Shown piece by piece: positions 59,516 to 64,000 of a stretch of DNA of 64,000 nt. The DNA comes from Lophius americanus (Eukaryota; Chordata; Actinopteri; Lophiiformes; Lophiidae), in contig JBBDHG010000116.1 of assembly GCA_037951165.1 (NCBI GenBank), forward strand, positions 3,855,501-3,919,500, read 5' to 3'. The notes below the pieces were generated by a model that was given only the letters and a program-made list of their open reading frames with translations, was not told where the DNA came from and searched no databases. The position numbers and the translations under genes are program-made. Every line of letters begins with the position of its first letter. The stretch's first letter is position 1.

Positions 59516-60510
59516 TGCCTCCTCCTTACCTGGTTCTTCACTCCACCTCCTCCCTGCTGCACACCTGAACATCGTCATCAATCAATATGACGGTACTTAA
59601 AACTGGTTCCTCGTCGTCCGATCGCTCACACTGATGCATCAGGCTGGACCCATCTGTCAGCGCTCTCTGTGCTTGGTACCTAACCACCACCAGCACCAGC
59701 ACCACCAGCAGCCTCTGCCCCCCTGGTGTTTGACCACCATGCTTCGTCGCCGTTCAATGGCAAAACGTTGATGGATGCAAATTAACTTAAGACCCATGCT
59801 TGAAATCCAACGCTTGGTCACATGACAGCGAGCTCCTGGCAATAATCACACCCTCTATGATATATTGATTTTAGAAGGAGTTAAACGACCCAGTCGGCTC
59901 CTAAATGAAAATCTCCTGCTGCTGTGTTGTATCTAATGAGCTAACGACGCCGTGGCACCGTTGAAGAGTCTCTTGAGTTTCATGTTACAGTAGAATCATT
60001 CACTCAGTCTTTAGCTTTTATAATGATGGATACAGGCCATTATCTACATTACAACATGCTTCTTTTACGCAAGTGCTTTTCTTTTGTTTTACTGTTTGTT
60101 CATTCAGTTTTGTCCTGTTCTGCCAAATTTCCGCGTTAGTTTCACATATTTGGTCAATATACCTAATTATATCAACTTTTAGTCTGGCCGTTATATTAGT
60201 TAAAAACATAAGTACTTAAGTCTAGTTATTGTCATATTTGAGTGAATCTAGAGAGCCAATGCCCATTGTTTGGGACATTTTACTCTTTTGACAGATTCTT
60301 CCCATCATCATCTGAGGGAAAACGCCCTGAGTGATTCAGAACGCACCTTTGCAGAAAGATTCTGCTTTTATGATCTCAATCAAGACTCCTAATCCTCTCG
60401 AGGATGTATTTTAATCCACACAGGTGTCTGCATTTGACACTCATGAGTCTCTCTGCGTGCAAGAGGAAGCAAGATAGGGAGGGGCTGTGCCACATATTCT
60501 GAATGAACCA
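59516..60510. other. Intergenic stretch
   Basis: No supported exon. Contains a short CCACCAGCA-type trinucleotide patch near 59683-59712. Confidence 0.45.
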
Positions 60511-60553
60511 CCGCTTCGTCTTCAAAACCCATTTATTTTTGAAGACGAAGCGG
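60511..60553. repeat. Perfect 17-bp inverted repeat with 9-base loop
   Basis: CCGCTTCGTCTTCAAAA (60511-60527) is followed by nine bases and then by its exact reverse complement (60537-60553). It would form a strong stem-loop in RNA from either strand. No element or gene explains it. Confidence 0.9.
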
Positions 60554-61698
60554 AGTTTAGCAGCTCGCCTGATCGAACTCAGGCTAAAAGAAGGCCACGA
60601 GAAACCATTCAGTCGTCAAGCACTGTGCTTCCACATCCTGTCTTTGACCCAATATGCACGAAAACCACAGTTTCCATTCAGCGCTCTTATCATGAAACCC
60701 AGTCATTGTGAAACCTGCATGTTGGCTGTACAAACAATATGTACCAATACTGGAAATCACAGGTGCTCACGCCATCGGCTCATTTCTGAAATGACCTCCT
60801 AGTCATGTTTTTATGATTCCACCTGGGTTAGTCTCTTTGTCTGTGCAGGATCACACCAGAACCTCCCTGATATATTTGAATCAGACCTGAAATGTAAGAA
60901 CCCATAACGGTTTTGGAGTGGATCCAGATAGATGGGTGGTTTAACTTCTTTCTTCCTTTTTTAAAATATTGCATCAAATTGTGTGTCTTTGCCTCCCCTT
61001 CATTCACACATTTCAACATTTCCTTCTATTACGCATCATGCACCCGATGGCCTTTTCTGGGTAAGAGGGTTTTGCATAAGACTAAAACAGAATTCTGTCA
61101 TGGATCTTGATAAAGGGTGATGAATCCTTCTCTCATTTTTTTTAAAAATTGCACGATAAAGCTTGTGGACCATCTTTAGAAGTTACAAATAAAAATGATA
61201 AACAGATTTCATTAAACGTCAGGAATAAACATTATGTCCAAGAGCATATTAAACATATTTGCGATGAAGAAATAATGAAAGTTTCCTCCGCAGGTTTTCT
61301 TTTAAAGGTATTTTCTGATTGATGCCAAACAGTTTGGATTATTCTGCAGAGACGTCACTAAATATCTTGGGATCCTCTGAAAAATAAAATGTCCGGTACA
61401 CAATTTATATTTTTTCTTACATCATAGTATAGTTTAATTAGTCTATGTTTAACCAATTATAATGTTGTTTGGAGATTAATCATCTCTACCAAATATTTCT
61501 ACTGCAGAAAAAGTTTATTAAATATATATGTGTATATAAACCTACAGGTTTGGACCAAATCATTTTACACACTTTTTCATGTCTGGTATCAATAAGTTTG
61601 AATCACGGTAAACAAATAAAAAATAAACAAATTAGAAAAATGCTTTGAAAAATGGAAGTTAGCAAATAAAGGTGTGACACCGGATTTGGACATCCGTT
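60554..61698. other. Intergenic stretch
   Basis: No recognised gene. The frames 60487-60711 and 60503-60802 span the inverted repeat and have no family resemblance. Confidence 0.4.
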
Positions 61699-62345
61699 GC
61701 GCTCCAGGATTATTGGCACCCGTTAAAAAAAATTAGTAAAATGAGATGCGAAAAGATTTAGTTATTGTCTAAAAACTCATGAAGTTTAATTATAAATATC
61801 CACGACAATCTAACTTCTGACTCAAGTGACAAAAAAAATAAATAAATGAATTAAGTATCTTTCTCCAAATCTTGGGTGCCAGAATTATCGACACCCTGCA
61901 TTGAATATATTTCTTTGCCCCATTTTCCCACTACAACCGCCCAGAGTCTCCTTCTGTAGTGTGATGAGGTTTGGGAACACACGGCGAAAGTCTGAGACCA
62001 TTCTTCCATACAGAAACTCTCCAACTCCTTCAGATTCTGAACTGTGGACTCTCCTCTGCAGACCCACAGAATAAGAGATCCATCACTGGACTTCACTGTG
62101 GGTGTGAGGGACTTTTCTTTATGGTTTCCTATCTTGTTACGCCACACCCATCTTCGACGTTTGTCGCCTAAAATGTTTGCTTTGGTCTCAGCTGACCTTC
62201 TTCCACCAAAAGTCCAAATGGTGTTTTTTCAAACTTTAGGTGCTTTACTTTGCGTGTTCATGACAGCAGCAGAATCCTCTGAGAGTCTTTTTCCTGTGGA
62301 ACCATCCTCTTCACGGTGTATGGGGTACGTTTGCAGACACATCCT
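61699..62345 (-). mobile_element. Truncated Tc1-like transposon relic
   Basis: The left end carries the Tc1-type terminus GCTCCAGGATTATTGGCACC. Minus-strand translation (62147-61851) gives a C-terminal transposase stretch, VQNLKELESFCMEEWSQTF...YRRRLWAVVVGKWG, matching the usual LTELExFCKEEWxxI...YxxRLxAVIxxKGG end of fish Tc1 transposases. The right end and most of the catalytic core are not recognisable, so the copy is truncated and decayed. Confidence 0.7.
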
Positions 62346-63162
62346 CTTCAAGGCAAAATTTTAACATCTCTGGTCTCTATAAACTTTGAAATTACTATTA
62401 TATATATTATTATTATTACTATATATAACTTTTGAAATATTTTCCTGTATCAATAGTCCGATTTTGCAGCTTTACGACTTTGTTCCTAAAAATAGAAAAT
62501 AGGACTGTAAATATGCTTCTGTTACATTTTTGACAGCAATATTTCGTAGTTGCAGCAGTGGCAATTTCTGCATCACATTTTTTAAAGGGTTCCAGAAAAG
62601 GAACCTGTTTGTCCTCTATTCAAGAATTCTAATTCATGTTTTGTAGCGATGGGTATGAATTTAAGTAAATAAAGATAATAATTATCATAAAACTGGGTGT
62701 AACGAGGAAAAACAAATCTTAAAATTTGGAAATAGATTTTGAAAGAAACCACCAAAGGTCAAATAATAATAATAATATTACATTTAATTTATAAATAGAG
62801 TATTTTTAGGATAAATATTAAACTAAAAATATCAATGAGTCCGATGTTATTCCAAACTCTACGTTTAGATTTTCATGGTGATGATAATTTCTTATCTATA
62901 CTTTGGTAAATTGTTTTGTTTTCTGAGTGTTCTCTAACTTAAGTCTTATAGTAAAGTCACTTATATGTGCACACACACATCATGTCATCAAAATGAACTT
63001 AAACATCAAAGATGGGCAATATGTAGTTTATAGAAAAAAATTAAATAATATAAATCCATTTACATAATACAGAGAGAGTAAATCAATGAATGTACAATAT
63101 ATACAACATGGTGGAAAAATAGCCAAATACAACGAGATGAGGAAATCACCTTCAGTAGATCT
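62346..63162. other. Intergenic or 3' UTR stretch
   Basis: Includes a (TAA)n repeat tail near 62761-62795. The part next to 63162 would be the 3' UTR of the gene whose last exon is at 63163. No canonical AATAAA close behind the stop was identified on the minus strand. Confidence 0.4.
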
Positions 63163-63228
63163 TTAACCACTATTTTTGATCTGAACACCTTCGAAGTAGT
63201 CAAAGGATTCATACACCGGTACCTGACA
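63163..63228 (-). CDS. Probable terminal coding exon of an unidentified gene (partial)
   Basis: A long pyrimidine tract and acceptor (TTCTTTTTTGTGTGTTCCAG|) lead into a frame reading CQVPVYESFDYFEGVQIKNS then G and TAA. The exon is 66 bases, 22 codons with the stop, if entered in phase 0. Quality of the acceptor and the aromatic/acidic composition favour a real C-terminus. I do not recognise the protein. A possible upstream donor, GAAACG|GTAACG, lies at the extreme right edge (about 63990), which would give an intron of about 760 bp. The gene is on the same strand as s100p, upstream of it. Confidence 0.45.
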   Translation of the reverse strand, partial: CQVPVYESFDYFEGVQIKNSG

Positions 63229-63710
63229 CTGGAACACACAAAAAAAGAACACAACAAACTGTAAGTGCACGATAGCAGTATATCAACATTTATCAGGGTA
63301 ACTAGCCCTTTATTGTATGGAGTTTATATATGGCAAAAATAACTTTATCTCAAGTTTACTAAAAGGTAGTCATATGTAATCATGTTTAACTGTGCTTTTG
63401 CTTTAATGTCCTTGTGTCTTAAAACAGGTGTAACTATGTAATTACAGTGTTATTACTATTATACGTTCTAAATAACAGTTGGAATTATATTAATTTTTAA
63501 TGTTTAGTTTTACGTTTCACCAGGTTTCATTTCTTCTTCTATTCCTGTTGTATGAAAGAAGTGAATATTAAAGACTGAAAAGCTAAATTGCAATATTGAG
63601 TTGAATTTGATAAAAAAAACTTTCTCTCTCCATCATTGTTTGACATCGCTGTTGGCTAAATAAAGTTGTTAAAAAGTATAATAATTGGTTATAGTATTTA
63701 TTAGTATATA

Positions 63711-63740
63711 TAGTATAAATATATATATATATATATATAG
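63711..63740. repeat. (AT)n microsatellite in AT-rich DNA
   Basis: A short TA/AT run in a very AT-rich stretch (63670-63840). Beyond it there is a short imperfect GTA/AGT trinucleotide patch (63835-63885). Confidence 0.85.
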
Positions 63741-64000
63741 CATAGAATTATACTATAAATTATATTAATGTATATAAATTGAATAAATATATTATATCTA
63801 ATTTGAATTGTACTATAATAGTATATAGTATATTTGATAGTAGTCGCAGTCATAGTAGTGGTAATGATAGTAGTAGTAGTATAAAGACTTCAGAAAGCAA
63901 TAGGAATCGTTATAAACGTTGATGATTTCATTGAAGACAACTTAATTTGAAATGTTATGCTGAAAAGATCACAATGACAAAAGACGTTACCGTTTCCTCT

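Noticed and set aside
57992..59600. Many 60-235-codon frames rich in Thr-His or Cys-Val
   Set aside because: Low-complexity translation of the (GT)n satellite; frames on both strands overlap completely.

Overview
The window looks like genomic DNA of a ray-finned (teleost) fish. Genes are split by GT-AG introns and lie far apart. The spaces between them hold relics of Tc1/mariner, PIF/Harbinger-like, L2-type LINE and tRNA-derived SINE elements, plus micro- and minisatellites. Three genes are recognisable, all on the minus strand: s100p (about 56 kb), the KIAA0232 orthologue (34.4 to 23.8 kb) and the 5' part of tbc1d14 (18.2 to 12.5 kb, running off the left side). From memory of human 4p16.1, S100P, KIAA0232 and TBC1D14 also lie in this order and on one strand there, so the block appears to be an old conserved synteny. 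No bacterial operon, CRISPR array or viral gene is seen.

Layout. 1-8 kb: non-coding, with two related Harbinger-like MITE copies (4.25-5.06 and about 5.67-6.26 kb) and a minus-strand SINE (6.78-7.04 kb). 8.08-8.12 kb: a possible alternative first exon of tbc1d14. 9.95-11.30 kb: a Tc1-like relic. 12.51-13.27 kb: the large first coding exon of tbc1d14. 13.3-18.1 kb: its first intron. 18.11-18.2 kb: its 5' exon in a CpG-rich, YY1-motif promoter, with a regular CRE-like triplet about 300 bp upstream. 20.2-21.4 kb: a second Tc1-like relic with intact TA target duplication. 23.0-34.5 kb: the KIAA0232 orthologue, for which exon boundaries and phases could be worked out; seven are consistent, while the join to the last candidate exon is out of phase. 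34.6-45 kb: intergenic, with a Harbinger fragment and an (AT)n tract. 45.1-49.2 kb: a dense cluster of tandem repeats (24-bp minisatellite, (CA)n, and a 23-bp minisatellite in two blocks with higher-order structure). 49.4 kb: one unassigned candidate exon. 54.1-54.8 kb: the 3' end of an L2-type LINE. 55.1-56.0 kb: s100p, with TATA box, both coding exons and poly(A) signal. 58.1-59.5 kb: a 1.4-kb compound (GT)n satellite. 61.7-62.3 kb: a third Tc1-like relic. 63.16-63.23 kb: what looks like the last coding exon of another minus-strand gene whose body lies beyond the right edge.

The genes do not form one pathway. From family knowledge, TBC1D14 is a Rab-GAP-domain regulator of recycling endosomes and autophagy, S100P is a small EF-hand calcium sensor, and KIAA0232 is a conserved protein of unknown function (DUF4603). 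I found no convincing novel biological system. The items most worth checking are the upstream ORFs, the 13-bp-spaced CRE triplet, the possible alternative tbc1d14 promoter, the two higher-order minisatellites, the unassigned exons, and RFX-type X-boxes carried inside Harbinger-like elements.
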